A stretch of DNA of 64,000 bases from Leptothermofonsia sichuanensis E412 (GCF_019891175.1 NZ_CP072600.1:2356001-2420000); one strand, 5' to 3'; shown: positions 27,874 through 37,807, numbered from the stretch's first letter. Notes: generated by a model from the letters alone, not told the origin. Numbers and translations are program-made.

Positions 27874-28425
27874 ATGGCGACGCTTATCATCAGGAGCATT
27901 GCATGTTTAGACAGTTCAGGGGGAGCAATCAAACTCAGTGTAGGCAACCAGGATCTCATCCCCTTCACTCAATTTACTCCTGGTGCCGGGCCAACCCATT
28001 ATCCTGCCACGCCTGATGCGCTTCCACCCTTTATCAATTTAGGATTGGATGTTTTTATTATTAAACTTGAGTTGCATGATGATTCATTTATTGATGAAGA
28101 CAGTGGCAGGCTTAGTGGTAATAGTATTGCCTTTGCAACTATTAACAGTGTAATTACCCCGCCATCAGGAGCGACTCAAACGATTGCTTACCGTAGACGA
28201 ATCAGAGTGGGTGAATTCACCACGGCTGTCTACGGTGAGTACGCAATCACCTATGAGTTAACTCAAATTCCTATCTTTGAACCAGTCGCCATTTACCTTG
28301 CCAGAACGATTACTCTGTTGATCCAGTTTGTTCGGATTACAGCCCTATTTCTGCGCGACCTGGTGCTATCAATTGTGGTTCCACTGTTCAGGTTATTTCC
28401 CCGTAGAGGCAATCAGTCCAGATAG
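27874..28425 (+). CDS. Unrecognised 183-residue protein with C-terminal hydrophobic helix
   Basis: Residues 1-130 look like a beta-rich domain (MATLIIRSIACLDSSGGAIK, FIIKLELHDDSFIDEDSG, IAYRRRIRVGEFTT). A hydrophobic stretch follows (~140-172, IYLARTITLLIQFVRITALF and onward) and a basic end. It may be anchored by its tail. The stop lies 15 bp before the haemagglutinin-type gene at 28441, so the two are probably cotranscribed. I do not recognise the family; a C2-like fold is a guess I would not rely on. Confidence 0.6.
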   Translation: MATLIIRSIACLDSSGGAIKLSVGNQDLIPFTQFTPGAGPTHYPATPDALPPFINLGLDVFIIKLELHDDSFIDEDSGRLSGNSIAFATINSVITPPSGATQTIAYRRRIRVGEFTTAVYGEYAITYELTQIPIFEPVAIYLARTITLLIQFVRITALFLRDLVLSIVVPLFRLFPRRGNQSR

Positions 28426-28440
28426 AAGCAGGTCTTACTT

Positions 28441-31400
28441 ATGCAGCCCTCTCACCTGGTTTCTGTTGCAGTTGGTGTTGCTGTTCTTGGGTTACTTGAA
28501 CCCGGTAGTGTGCGATCGCAAATGCCACTGCAAGTTGTTGAAGATGGGACCTTAGGCACCCAGGTCACGGTTAGAGGCAGGACTTTTGTGATTGATAATG
28601 GCACAACCGTTGGAAACAATTTATTTCATAGTTTTCAACAATTCAGTGTGCCTGCGGGAGGTAGAGCCAGTTTTCAAAATGCTCTGAGCATTCGTAACAT
28701 TCTGGTACGGGTCACAGGAGGGATGCGATCAGAAATTCAAGGGACGATCCAGACCAGAGGAGGTGCCAATCTGTTTTTGATGAATCCCAGTGGCATTCTG
28801 TTTGGTGAAAATGCCCAGCTTCAAATTGGAGGTTCATTTGTGGGCACTACTGCCAGTGCCATTTTGTTTCCCAATGGTGGTCAGTTTTCCCTGAACTCCT
28901 CTGTTGCACCAGACAATGAACTGCTCAGAGTGAACCCTTCTGCGCTCCTGGTCAACCAGTTATCGGGGCAAACCCCTGGAATCCAGACGGCAGGCTCTTT
29001 CTTAAGCGTCCCGACTGGTCAAAGTTTGTTGCTCATCGGTGGCAATGTTGAATTGGGTAGTGGTTCCGCGTTTAACAGCGAACTGGTGGCTCGTGGCGGG
29101 CGGTTGGAAATGGCAGCTCTATCTGACGGCCTGGTAGGCGTGGAAATGGATGGCGCAAATCGTCCCCACTTAAACATTTCACATCCCGTGGCAGGAGCCG
29201 CCGTCCGGATCAACGAAGGGACTGTATTCAATATCGGTGGTTCATCAACCAACTCAGCATACCGCAGTGGAGGTTATCTTCAGATTTATGGGGCATCCAT
29301 TACAGCCAATGGATCGAATAACTCCCCGATCGCATTGAATGCCAGAGGCGCAGAGCAGGGCAGGGGGGGAATCGTTAGCCTTCATGCCACAGAGAACCTT
29401 GCGCTTAGAAACACCGGAATTAATGTGGACTCTAATCAGATGGGTGAGGGGGCTGGCAGCATTGCGATCGCCGCTGGCAATGACGTGTTACTCAGTGGAG
29501 GGGGCACTTCCTTTTCCAGCCAGACCTATGGTTCCGGTGTTGGCGGAAATATTGCTATCCGTGGTAGAACCATTCGCCTGACCGATCAGGCTTCAATATT
29601 AACCAATACCTTTGGTTCTGGAGATGCTGGAACCGTGTCTTTCAGGGCTGATGGGACAATTCACCTGGAAGGGGCGAGTGGGCTTTCGACGGTTTCGGTT
29701 TTGGGTGCCACGGGCAAAGGTGGAGATGTGGATATTCGCTCCGGCTCCTTACGGCTAACGGATCAGAGTTTTATCTCAACATCCACAGCCAGTGCAGGAG
29801 CGGCAGGCAATGTGGATATTCATACTGGCACCTTTGAACTGACCGGGGGCAGCCGAATTGTCACCACAACCTCAGGGGAAGGGAATGCAGGCAGGGTTCG
29901 TATCGACACTGGACCCCAGGGGGGGGGTTCAATTCTGGACAGCCGACTGGTCAGCAGCACTGATGACGGATCAGGGGGCAGAGGGGGAGATATTCAAATT
30001 GAGACTGGCAACCTTTTCCTGACCGATGGGGTTTTGTCTGCATCAACGGCTGGAACGCAAAGAGCGGGCAATATCCATATCAGAGCCAGCCATTCTGTCC
30101 AGGTGACGGGACTGGCTCCCAACTTTAGTGGGGCGGTTGCTGGTTTTCTTGCGCCGGGCATTTTTACCAGCACGATCGCGCCCGGTTCTGCTGGCATCCT
30201 GAGCATCCATACCGGACAGTTATCCGTCCAGGGTGGGGCACGCATTTCTTCGTCCACAGCTTCTCCATTTACGACAGGCACCGGGGGCATGGTGAGTGTC
30301 CATGCGGATTCAGTGGAACTGGCTGGCATTGCCAGGGATGGGCGATCGCCCAGTGGGTTGTTTACCGAAACTCAGGCAGCGGGAGATGCCGGGAGTCTGA
30401 CTATTAACGCTCCTCGCCTGCTCATCCGGGATGGAGCGCAGGTGTCTGCTTCGACGGCAGGAACTGGTCGCCCTGGCAGTATTCTGGTGCAGAATGGGGA
30501 TTCCGTTTCCCTTACCAGTGGCGCGATTTCTACCGCCATCAATCCAGGTGCCACTGTTCGTGCGGGGGAAGGGGAACCAGCGGGCAATATCACGATCCAG
30601 ACCCGCACCCTCTCTCTGAACAACCATGCCCGGATCAGTGCCAGCACCTCTGGAGAGGGGGATGCGGGAAATATCCGAATTCAGGCGACCGATGCCACCT
30701 CGCTGACCAACAGTGGGATTTCCACGGCGGTCAATTCGGGGGCGATCGGACGGGGCGGGAACATTGACATTCAGACTGGCGTTTTCTCCCTGGCTGACAA
30801 TGCTCAGGTCACGGCCAGCACCGCCGGGCAGGGCAATGCTGGCAGCGTCCGTGTCACTGCCACCACTTTTGAATCCAGCGGTGGTGGGCAGATTCGCACC
30901 TCAACTGCGGGGGGCAGTAACGCCGGTAGCATTAACCTGTACGTTCTCGATTCGGTTACTCTAACGGGGAACCGTAGCGGACTGTTTGCCAGTACCGATC
31001 GCGGCTCCAGTGGCAACGGCGGTAGTATCTTTATCGATCCCAGGATTGTCACTGTTCGCGATGGTGCTCGTATTGCGGTAGACAGCCAGGGTAGGGGTAC
31101 TGGGGGCAGCATTGATCTCCAGGCAGGGCGGCTGGTGCTGGACAGAGGAGAAATCTCAGCTCAAACTGCCAGCAACCAGGGAGGAAATATCAACCTGCAA
31201 CTCAGTAATTTACTGCTGCTGCGCCGCAACAGCCAGATTTCCACCACGGCGGGTACCGCCCAGGCCGGCGGCGACGGCGGCAACATTCGGATAACCGCTC
31301 CCTTTATCATTGCCCTTCGGACTGAAAATAACGATATTACTGCCAACGCCTTTACTGGTAGGGGTGGCAGAGTGGATATCACCACCCAGGGTTTGTTTGG

Positions 31401-31965
31401 GATTGAACCCCGCGATCGCCTCACCCCCCTGAGCGACATCACCGCCAGTTCTGAGTTTGGCATTGCTGGTGTTGTCACTATTAACACCCCAGACGTTGAC
31501 CCCAGCCGGGGCTTGACTGAACTGCCCTCTAACCTGGTTGATGCCGCCAGCCAGATTGCCCAGGGATGTGTCCCTGATACCCGACAGTCCACCAGTTCCT
31601 TTGTTGTGACCGGACGGGGAGGATTGCCCCCCAGCCCAACAGAACCGTTAGGCAATGATGCGGTGATGACAGCATGGGTGACGGTGGATGGGAAACAGGG
31701 GATAGGAAACAGGGGACAGGTACCAGGTAACAAGGGACAGCGTAGGCAACGGGGGACGGGAGCCAAGGGACAGGGTTCTGGTGCTGGCATTCCCGATACT
31801 CGATACCCGGCACCCAATCCCCCATCCTCACCGTCTACCATCATCGAAGCTCAAAGCTGGATAGTTGATGCCAACGGGCAAATTGTTCTGGTCGCCCCCT
31901 CCTCCACTCGCAATTCCCATTCCTGGCTGGTCAATGGAGCGTGTAGAACGCCTCCAGGGGATTAG
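28441..31965 (+). CDS. Filamentous-haemagglutinin-type exoprotein (TpsA-like)
   Basis: 1174 residues. A short signal-like N-terminus (VSVAVGVAVLGLLEPGSVRS) leads into the TPS/haemagglutinin domain: DGTLGTQVTVRG, NNLFHSFQQFSVPAGG, RNILVRVTGG, ANLFLMNPSGILFGENAQL. The rest is a Gly/Ser/Thr-rich beta-helix made of repeated units such as GNIRIQATDATSLTNSGIST and GSIDLQAGRLVLDRGEIS. The C-terminus has the EAQSWIVDANGQIVLVAP segment common at the end of these cyanobacterial exoproteins. Export would need a TpsB-type outer-membrane partner, which is not in this window. Residues ~1080-1130 (GNRGQVPGNKGQRRQRG, GAGIPDTRYPAPN) come from a GGGGACAGG-type intergenic repeat inserted in frame. Confidence 0.85.
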   Translation: MQPSHLVSVAVGVAVLGLLEPGSVRSQMPLQVVEDGTLGTQVTVRGRTFVIDNGTTVGNNLFHSFQQFSVPAGGRASFQNALSIRNILVRVTGGMRSEIQGTIQTRGGANLFLMNPSGILFGENAQLQIGGSFVGTTASAILFPNGGQFSLNSSVAPDNELLRVNPSALLVNQLSGQTPGIQTAGSFLSVPTGQSLLLIGGNVELGSGSAFNSELVARGGRLEMAALSDGLVGVEMDGANRPHLNISHPVAGAAVRINEGTVFNIGGSSTNSAYRSGGYLQIYGASITANGSNNSPIALNARGAEQGRGGIVSLHATENLALRNTGINVDSNQMGEGAGSIAIAAGNDVLLSGGGTSFSSQTYGSGVGGNIAIRGRTIRLTDQASILTNTFGSGDAGTVSFRADGTIHLEGASGLSTVSVLGATGKGGDVDIRSGSLRLTDQSFISTSTASAGAAGNVDIHTGTFELTGGSRIVTTTSGEGNAGRVRIDTGPQGGGSILDSRLVSSTDDGSGGRGGDIQIETGNLFLTDGVLSASTAGTQRAGNIHIRASHSVQVTGLAPNFSGAVAGFLAPGIFTSTIAPGSAGILSIHTGQLSVQGGARISSSTASPFTTGTGGMVSVHADSVELAGIARDGRSPSGLFTETQAAGDAGSLTINAPRLLIRDGAQVSASTAGTGRPGSILVQNGDSVSLTSGAISTAINPGATVRAGEGEPAGNITIQTRTLSLNNHARISASTSGEGDAGNIRIQATDATSLTNSGISTAVNSGAIGRGGNIDIQTGVFSLADNAQVTASTAGQGNAGSVRVTATTFESSGGGQIRTSTAGGSNAGSINLYVLDSVTLTGNRSGLFASTDRGSSGNGGSIFIDPRIVTVRDGARIAVDSQGRGTGGSIDLQAGRLVLDRGEISAQTASNQGGNINLQLSNLLLLRRNSQISTTAGTAQAGGDGGNIRITAPFIIALRTENNDITANAFTGRGGRVDITTQGLFGIEPRDRLTPLSDITASSEFGIAGVVTINTPDVDPSRGLTELPSNLVDAASQIAQGCVPDTRQSTSSFVVTGRGGLPPSPTEPLGNDAVMTAWVTVDGKQGIGNRGQVPGNKGQRRQRGTGAKGQGSGAGIPDTRYPAPNPPSSPSTIIEAQSWIVDANGQIVLVAPSSTRNSHSWLVNGACRTPPGD

Positions 31966-32078
31966 GACAACTGGTACATGGCGGCAGGAATTTTTCACCA
32001 CAAAGGCACAAAGGGACACAACGTTTCTTAGTACGTCTGGTGTTTTTGTGGTTCACGCGAAAATGGGTGGGTTATTAA

Positions 32079-32131
32079 CGAAACCTGGGTATCCGGTAGA
32101 AGAAATCCGATTTCTGTACTGGCGTTCCAGG
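32079..32131 (+). repeat. CGAAACCTGGGTATCCG direct repeat, copy 1
   Basis: About 52 bp, nearly identical to 34678-34731 in the same orientation (CGAAACCTGGGTATCCGGTAG, then AATCCGATTTCTGTACTGG). The two copies flank the O-antigen-ligase-type and YaaW genes. A partial match (CCTGGGTATGGCGATAGTGTTCTAG) occurs near 46405. Confidence 0.6.
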
Positions 32132-32142
32132 TTTGGACTGCT

Positions 32143-33561
32143 TTAATGCAGAAAACGTTTAGTGCAGAAAACCATGTTGGAAGGTCGATAGACTAATCCA
32201 CTGATTCCTGACAGCAGCAGCCAGCCAAACAGATTGATGCGAACATCAAACAGGGTAATGTCCAGCAGGCTGAACAGAGTGCAGCCCATAAAGGCCGTGA
32301 GATAGGTGAACAGAATCAGGGAATCGGAATGGGTTGAGGATTGTTCTGGCACAGGAGGGATGGGAGCAGGCGATCGGGCAGTTGCTACCTGTGGATACGT
32401 GCCATCGACCTGCCAGGAAGCTAACCGCAAAACACCCTGAACCATGACCCAACCCACCAGACTGACCAAAAGCAATGTGGCAGGAAGTCCAGTCTCAGCC
32501 GCCAGCATGAGTACCAGGTTATGGGGATGTCCAATAAAGAATTGGGTGTGTGATTCGTAAATTGGGCTGAAGTTGCGCAGCCCCCATCCCGTCCAGGGAC
32601 GTTCCTGGACCAGGGACCAGGCAAATTTCCATTGCGTGGTGCGGAGTTCAGCCAGGGGACGATTGGGATAGAGTTGATCGGTCAATCTCATCCAGAAGAA
32701 TGGCGGTACAATTCGCCGTAGCCCTTCGCGTAGAGGAGCCGGGGCAAACGCTGCCCCCAATATTGCGCCTGCTATAGCAACAACCCCGATTACCAGCCAG
32801 CGCCACCCCAGATAAACGGCAAAGGCAAAGCAGGCCAGGATGGCGATCGCCCAGGCATTGCGGGAATTAGTCAGAATCAGGGCAATCCCATTGCCAAGAG
32901 CAATCAGAGCCAGGAGAACAGCAGCAGGAGAAGGGCGACAGAGAGAACGGTGCTGCGGATTCTTCACCCTGATGTCTTGATTCTGTTGAATTACCTCAAC
33001 CAGAAGCCCCAAACTCAAAATAAACGGGACCAGCAGATAGCTTGCCAGCACATTGGCATAGAAGAAGATGGAGGACATGCGACCGGGGGGATTGCCGGTT
33101 GGATAGATCATCCAGTTCACCACACTGCCGAGCACCTGGACACGACCTGTCCAACCGAAAAACTGTTCCCCCAGTCCAATCAGTATCACCGGCACCGAGG
33201 CAAGTACCAGAATCCAGGCAAGCCGATGCAGTTGGGCGGGTGTTTGAATGAGTTCGCTCAGAGCCGCGAAAATGATGAAAAAGGGCAGGAAGTTAGCCAA
33301 ACCCAGCCAGGCTTCAGTGGGGTAGCGTGCCAGAGCCGCACTCACGACTATTAGCAGGCTAACCGCCAAAAGCCCCCAGTTCAGGGGACGGCGAGCTATG
33401 GTCTGAAACTGTTGCCTGAACAGGATTAAGGAAATAAGGGAAATGCCTACGCTTCCTAGTAGCGAACTGAATGGCATCACCACTACAGCTAGCTGGATAC
33501 CATCCCAGTAAATCTGCAACCGGGGGTTGGGATGATACTGATAGGGAACCAACTGTTTCAA
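32143..33561 (-). CDS. O-antigen ligase / polymerase-type membrane protein (Wzy_C family)
   Basis: 472 residues with about ten or more hydrophobic helices. The periplasmic loop carries the family pattern: ERPWTGWGLRNFSPIYE, followed by FFIGHPHNLVLMLAAETGLP. The arginine and the histidine of GHPHN are the residues usually conserved in O-antigen ligases. NSRNAWAIAILACFAFAVYLGW is a typical central helix. Cyanobacterial relatives, including IctB-like proteins, belong to the same family. The substrate is probably a lipid-linked glycan but cannot be told from the sequence. It stands alone on the minus strand. Confidence 0.8.
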   Translation of the reverse strand: MKQLVPYQYHPNPRLQIYWDGIQLAVVVMPFSSLLGSVGISLISLILFRQQFQTIARRPLNWGLLAVSLLIVVSAALARYPTEAWLGLANFLPFFIIFAALSELIQTPAQLHRLAWILVLASVPVILIGLGEQFFGWTGRVQVLGSVVNWMIYPTGNPPGRMSSIFFYANVLASYLLVPFILSLGLLVEVIQQNQDIRVKNPQHRSLCRPSPAAVLLALIALGNGIALILTNSRNAWAIAILACFAFAVYLGWRWLVIGVVAIAGAILGAAFAPAPLREGLRRIVPPFFWMRLTDQLYPNRPLAELRTTQWKFAWSLVQERPWTGWGLRNFSPIYESHTQFFIGHPHNLVLMLAAETGLPATLLLVSLVGWVMVQGVLRLASWQVDGTYPQVATARSPAPIPPVPEQSSTHSDSLILFTYLTAFMGCTLFSLLDITLFDVRINLFGWLLLSGISGLVYRPSNMVFCTKRFLH

Positions 33562-33577
33562 AGTTTAATAACGTGAT

Positions 33578-33677
33578 GTGTAACCTGGTAGCCCAGATCC
33601 CCGGCATCTCGTTGATCTGAGTGTAATTGGCTAAAGTAAACTTCACAGATGCCGGGGACTGGGGATTGGCACACACC
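33578..33677. repeat. CCCCGGCATCT inverted-repeat element, uninterrupted copy
   Basis: About 100 bp with internal complementarity between ATCCCCGGCATCT and AGATGCCGGGGA. It includes GTGTAATTGGCTAAAGTAAA in the middle. The same sequence occurs at 45257-45456, where it is split by a family-2 MITE. Confidence 0.65.
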
Positions 33678-33680
33678 GAA

Positions 33681-34523
33681 TTAATAGGCAGGCTCGAAGC
33701 ATTCGGAGCGGGTCAGGCGGATCTGGGCCAGGGCGTAGATGATGGGGATAATGCGCCCATAGTTGGTGGCGATCGCTCGCCAGCCCAGGTCAGCGAAGAA
33801 CAGGATCCAAAGTGCCGGTCCTACCACGGCAAAAATCCCACGTACTGTTGCGTAACGAGCGGCGTTTACAGCCATTCCCCGCCGCGCCATCTGGAGCGCG
33901 ATGTGATGTTGAAGTTGACTGGCCGCCGCCCCACCCAGGGCAACTGCCTGTTGAGCTGCCTGATAGCTGGCAAACTGAATGGCAAATTGACGGGCGATCT
34001 GGTGGAGCAAAATCGGACGCAGAACGGAAGTAACTGCCAGGGCACTGCTCCCCTTTACCAGGACGCTGATTGGATCGTGTTGCAGCGCGGGAGGCAATTG
34101 AGGCAGGATTTGTGAACGGGTCAGGGATTGCTTCAGTTGGATACTCAGTGCTCCCTGTTCTGACTCAGGCATCTGCTTCCAGGCACGGGACAGCAGATTC
34201 AGGAAGATTTCTGCTTCCAGATCGGTGGTGGACATGGAACTGCGGTAAGGCAGTTTCAGATAGCGACAAACCTGAATCAAAATTTGACGGTAGGAAAGTT
34301 TGCCTGCTTTACGACTGAGAACAGTGACCCCGTCGGCTGCCAGAAAACGAAACCGCTGTTCAATAGCATCCAACCACTCCTCTCGTTCCTGGCATTGAAC
34401 CTCCATCGGGTCGGGGGTATTGACGTAATCGAGCGGATTGAACTTACGACGGAAAAGAATCTCCGTCAGATCTCGTAGCTCATCATCTGTCGCTAACTTC
34501 AGCGCGGCTCTCAATTCATCCAC
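33681..34523 (-). CDS. YaaW family protein (UPF0174/DUF3944-like)
   Basis: 280 residues. The start MDELRAALKLATDDELRDLTEILFRRKFNPLDY and the helical middle (LSYRQILIQVCRYLKLPY) suit the YaaW family, which has no established function. The C-terminal third is hydrophobic (YATVRGIFAVVGPALWILFF) and ends with NYGRIIPIIYALAQIRLTR, where family members share a similar I-P..Y.AxxR pattern. It probably associates with the membrane. No operon partner on this strand is closer than 119 bp. Confidence 0.65.
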   Translation of the reverse strand: MDELRAALKLATDDELRDLTEILFRRKFNPLDYVNTPDPMEVQCQEREEWLDAIEQRFRFLAADGVTVLSRKAGKLSYRQILIQVCRYLKLPYRSSMSTTDLEAEIFLNLLSRAWKQMPESEQGALSIQLKQSLTRSQILPQLPPALQHDPISVLVKGSSALAVTSVLRPILLHQIARQFAIQFASYQAAQQAVALGGAAASQLQHHIALQMARRGMAVNAARYATVRGIFAVVGPALWILFFADLGWRAIATNYGRIIPIIYALAQIRLTRSECFEPAY

Positions 34524-34677
34524 CGCTTACTCCTCCCCTACTGCGGATTGCATTCACATTCTACTAAAATTCCCAGTCTACTAAGAAACAAGGATTTTAC
34601 AGCCCGAATTTTACAGCCCGAAACGTTAAAGCATCGGTTCAGAATTCCAAGAAATCGGATTCCTTGTGAGAAATTCA

Positions 34678-34731
34678 ACGAAACCTGGGTATCCGATAGA
34701 AAAAATCCGATTTCTGTACCGGTGTTCTAGT
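34678..34731 (+). repeat. CGAAACCTGGGTATCCG direct repeat, copy 2
   Basis: About 54 bp, matching 32079-32131 in the same orientation. Its right end overlaps the stop codon of the DUF4912 gene, so the repeat supplies that gene's last bases. Confidence 0.6.
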
Positions 34732-37700
34732 AACTTTCATCCTGGGCTTCTTCTCTGGTGTTCGTCTGGCGGAAAGGTGTCTCGCGGACAAACTTCATGT
34801 GAATCGAGCGATTTTGCTCCCCATCGGCAGCAACTGCCATAATTGGGAAATCCAGTAAGCCGTCCTGAAAAGACATCTGAAACCGAAAGGTGCCGTCGGG
34901 GTTGAGCTGAATGGGCCGACCGGCAATTGTCACGGTGGCGTCGGGTTCGGTGGCACCATAGATAATCAGTTCTGCATCGGCAACCAGCCAGAATTTGCGG
35001 GTACGAATGGGCGGCATGGACGCTGAAAAACCCACACCCGACATGGTCAGTCCAGACATCGTTAACCCGGACATCGTCAGTCCAGACATCGTCAGCCCGG
35101 ACATCGTCAGCCCGGACATCGTCAGTCCAGACATGGTCAGTCCAGACATGGTCAGCCCAGAGACAGTAGGGACTCCAGGAATGCCCGATACAGCCCCTAT
35201 CCCCACGCCTGAAGGAAAGACAGCCGAACTGAGGGCTGCCCCGGAAGCCATTTGCATAGAACCAAAGACTGACCCCGGAACATGCTGCATGGAGCCAAAG
35301 AGGGAGCCTGCTACCCGCATGGCTTCGGTAGACTCTGCCATGCCAAAGATCTGGTCATAAATGGGATTCCCGGTCGCCACCCGCCGACCGGGGGGAATCA
35401 GGGTTGCAAAGGTTTTGCCCTGCAAATCTTCATCCCAGCCAATGGTCGCAAAGTAGTCTTCATACCAGTCAGAGGGAAAGACTGGGGGAATGTGGCAGGG
35501 TGCCGATCGCGCCAACATCAACCAGCGCCCATCGGGTGTCAGATAGCCAATTTCGGCAATGTAGTCGCGATCGCTGACCGGGATTGGCACGTACCAGTCC
35601 CGTGCGATTTCTTCACAGTCATACTGCTGCAAGCTATGGGGTGTCTGATGGTTCAGGTCAATTGCCGTCACATCGTAAATTCGTAATGCTAGTTTTTGCC
35701 CACCCTGGCGACGTACCTCTTCCCGGTGTTCATTGGGAACATCCCAGTAGGCATAGGCCCATTGGGGGTCACGGGGCATCAAAATAATGCGGCTCTCCCC
35801 GTATCCATCGGGCAGTTCAGGCAAGCCCTGATCAACGGAAGCCAGCGCCTCGCTACTGAGGTCGCTCTGTCCCACATCAAACTTAGCCGCTTCCACCTGG
35901 GACTGGTCATCGCCGGACAGGGCAGCCATTGCCACAGCCCCGGCCCCGGCTGCCAGGGCAGCCCCGGCCAGTCCAGGGTCCATCCCAGGTGGAGGGGCAT
36001 CAATTGGGGGAGTATCAACTGGCGGAGCGGTCACCAGAATTTCCTCATCAGAATAGGTCGGGGGAGACACTCGAATCGAGTTCGATCGCGCCGCTGGGAG
36101 CCAGCCCCCATCGCGGGTCAGGTAACCCACTTCTGCCACATAATCCCGTTCAAATTCGGGAATTGGCAGGTTTCGGTCCGTCAACCAATCCGCCACATCA
36201 AATTCTTCAAACTCTGAGGGGGTATAGGTTTCTGGATCTTGTCCAGTCACATCGTAAAGGCGCAATACCAGGTTTTCTCCTCCCTGGGACTCAAGCTCGG
36301 CCTTCTGCTCATCCGAAAGTTCCCACTGGGCGTATGCCAGGTGATGGTCACGGGGGGTGAGCGTCATGGGGCTGCGAGGGGTGGATTTGCCTGCCAGTCC
36401 CGCGATCGCGGCAGCTCCGGCTCCAATAGCTGCCGCCCCAGCCAGTCCAGTCGGTATGTCAATTCCGCGGGCAGAGGCTGCTGTGGTTGAAACAGAGGGT
36501 TCGGGCACCGCGCCCATCATCGTATCAGTCGCAGGTGGGGGAACAGCACCCGGTACGACCGCAGGGGGTGTCAGTTCTTCAGGCACGGTTACACCTGTGG
36601 CTGCTTCGGGAGCCGTCGGAACCGGAGCGGGGGGAACTGGAGGGGGAGGAGGAGCGGCAGGGACAACCCGATCCGTACCATCCGCCATTCTGGATCCGCG
36701 ACTGCGCCAGCCCAGCCAGAGGAGGGGTAACAGGGGTAACAACAGAAGCCAGAGCCAGGGAGAAAGGGCACCCTCTGGACTATTGCCCAGGCTACCCCAG
36801 TCGGTGCGTAGGGGAGCAGGTGCCGCTGGTTCGGCAGGTTGGGCAGATTGGGCAGGTTCCACCGGCACCCCTGGAGCAGGGCTGGTAGCTGTGGCAGGAT
36901 TGGCGGCAGTCCCCCCGGCGATCGCCCCCTCCGCCCGGGCAGTTTCAATCGCTGACTGGTTTTCGGGCGCGGTTGCGGCTGCCAGAAATGCCTGTACGGC
37001 CACTGGCGGTGTAGCTTTGTAAACGTAGACCAGCGGTTGAGAGAAGGGATAGCGGGGGTCATCCGGTAAGGTTCCGTGCATTTGCAGGACTCGCACCCCA
37101 GGCTGATTGAACACCTGATCCGCAATGGCATAGCTGATACCATCGGAACCGAGTTGCTTGAGAATGGCTTCCGTGCTGTCTTCGTTGACCCTGATAGCCG
37201 TAGAACCGGCTTCAAAGGCAGCTACCCGGAACACCGGGTAATTTTGAAACGCCTGACGGGTATCGCTTGATTCTGGACGGTCAATGAATCGAATCGTCCC
37301 GGGAGCCCCCCCAATCTCTGACCAATCCGTGATTTCACCTCGAAAAATCTGGGCAAACTGCCTATCCTGAATGCTGCCGTTAAAAGGATTGTCAGGTCCA
37401 ACAATGATGGCAATCTTGTGGCGTGTAACCTGAATCTGGTTTAATCCCTGGGCAATTTCTGCGTCTGTCAGGGGTCGCCCAATGGCGGCCACATCCGCTC
37501 TGCCATCCAGGACGGCTTCAATGGCGGCTGGAGTGCCGTTATAGGCAAATTCAACCGTGGTGCCAGGATACTGTGCTTCATACCTGGCTTTGAGCAGTTG
37601 GTTAATTGCCCTCATGCTGGTGGAGCCATCGACCCTCACCGTTTGATCCTGGGGAACAACGGGAGGCAGCGTGAAGGAGGGTTCTGGAGACTGGGCTAAA

Positions 37701-37807
37701 GCCGGAGTAAGGGAAAGCAAAAAGGGTCGTGGGGTGGCAACCGTCGAAGTCAGAGCAAGCACGACGGCGAAAGGGAACACGGAATAGTCTTTTTTTGGCA
37801 ACATCAT
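34727..37807 (-). CDS. PstS-like binding domain, membrane helix and two DUF4912 domains
   Basis: 1026 residues. A signal-like N-terminus (~1-40) leads to a type-2 periplasmic binding domain (~50-290). It resembles phosphate-binding PstS proteins: VRVDGSTSMRAINQLLKARY, FAYNGTPAAIEAVLDGRADVA and FIDRPESSDTRQAF. A Pro/Ala linker and one membrane helix follow (~350-368, WLWLLLLPLLPLLWLGW). After a second Pro-rich stretch come two DUF4912 domains (~480-600 and ~665-800; LTPRDHHLAYAQWE and LMPRDPQWAYAYWDV). An (SGLTM)n tract lies at ~882-922 and a beta-sandwich-like C-terminal domain at ~930-1005. With this topology the binding domain is outside and DUF4912 inside, suggesting a receptor or scaffold. 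It is divergent from the hybrid kinase at 37900 across 92 bp. Confidence 0.8.
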   Translation of the reverse strand: MMLPKKDYSVFPFAVVLALTSTVATPRPFLLSLTPALAQSPEPSFTLPPVVPQDQTVRVDGSTSMRAINQLLKARYEAQYPGTTVEFAYNGTPAAIEAVLDGRADVAAIGRPLTDAEIAQGLNQIQVTRHKIAIIVGPDNPFNGSIQDRQFAQIFRGEITDWSEIGGAPGTIRFIDRPESSDTRQAFQNYPVFRVAAFEAGSTAIRVNEDSTEAILKQLGSDGISYAIADQVFNQPGVRVLQMHGTLPDDPRYPFSQPLVYVYKATPPVAVQAFLAAATAPENQSAIETARAEGAIAGGTAANPATATSPAPGVPVEPAQSAQPAEPAAPAPLRTDWGSLGNSPEGALSPWLWLLLLPLLPLLWLGWRSRGSRMADGTDRVVPAAPPPPPVPPAPVPTAPEAATGVTVPEELTPPAVVPGAVPPPATDTMMGAVPEPSVSTTAASARGIDIPTGLAGAAAIGAGAAAIAGLAGKSTPRSPMTLTPRDHHLAYAQWELSDEQKAELESQGGENLVLRLYDVTGQDPETYTPSEFEEFDVADWLTDRNLPIPEFERDYVAEVGYLTRDGGWLPAARSNSIRVSPPTYSDEEILVTAPPVDTPPIDAPPPGMDPGLAGAALAAGAGAVAMAALSGDDQSQVEAAKFDVGQSDLSSEALASVDQGLPELPDGYGESRIILMPRDPQWAYAYWDVPNEHREEVRRQGGQKLALRIYDVTAIDLNHQTPHSLQQYDCEEIARDWYVPIPVSDRDYIAEIGYLTPDGRWLMLARSAPCHIPPVFPSDWYEDYFATIGWDEDLQGKTFATLIPPGRRVATGNPIYDQIFGMAESTEAMRVAGSLFGSMQHVPGSVFGSMQMASGAALSSAVFPSGVGIGAVSGIPGVPTVSGLTMSGLTMSGLTMSGLTMSGLTMSGLTMSGLTMSGLTMSGVGFSASMPPIRTRKFWLVADAELIIYGATEPDATVTIAGRPIQLNPDGTFRFQMSFQDGLLDFPIMAVAADGEQNRSIHMKFVRETPFRQTNTREEAQDESY
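35041..35160 (-). repeat. Eight in-frame 15-bp repeats encoding SGLTM
   Basis: Eight units of the type ACATSGTCAGYCCRG (plus strand), 15 bp each, lie inside the DUF4912 gene. On the coding strand they give consecutive SGLTM pentapeptides. Units differ at a few synonymous positions. Because the unit is a multiple of three, gain or loss of copies would change protein length without a frameshift. Confidence 0.9.
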
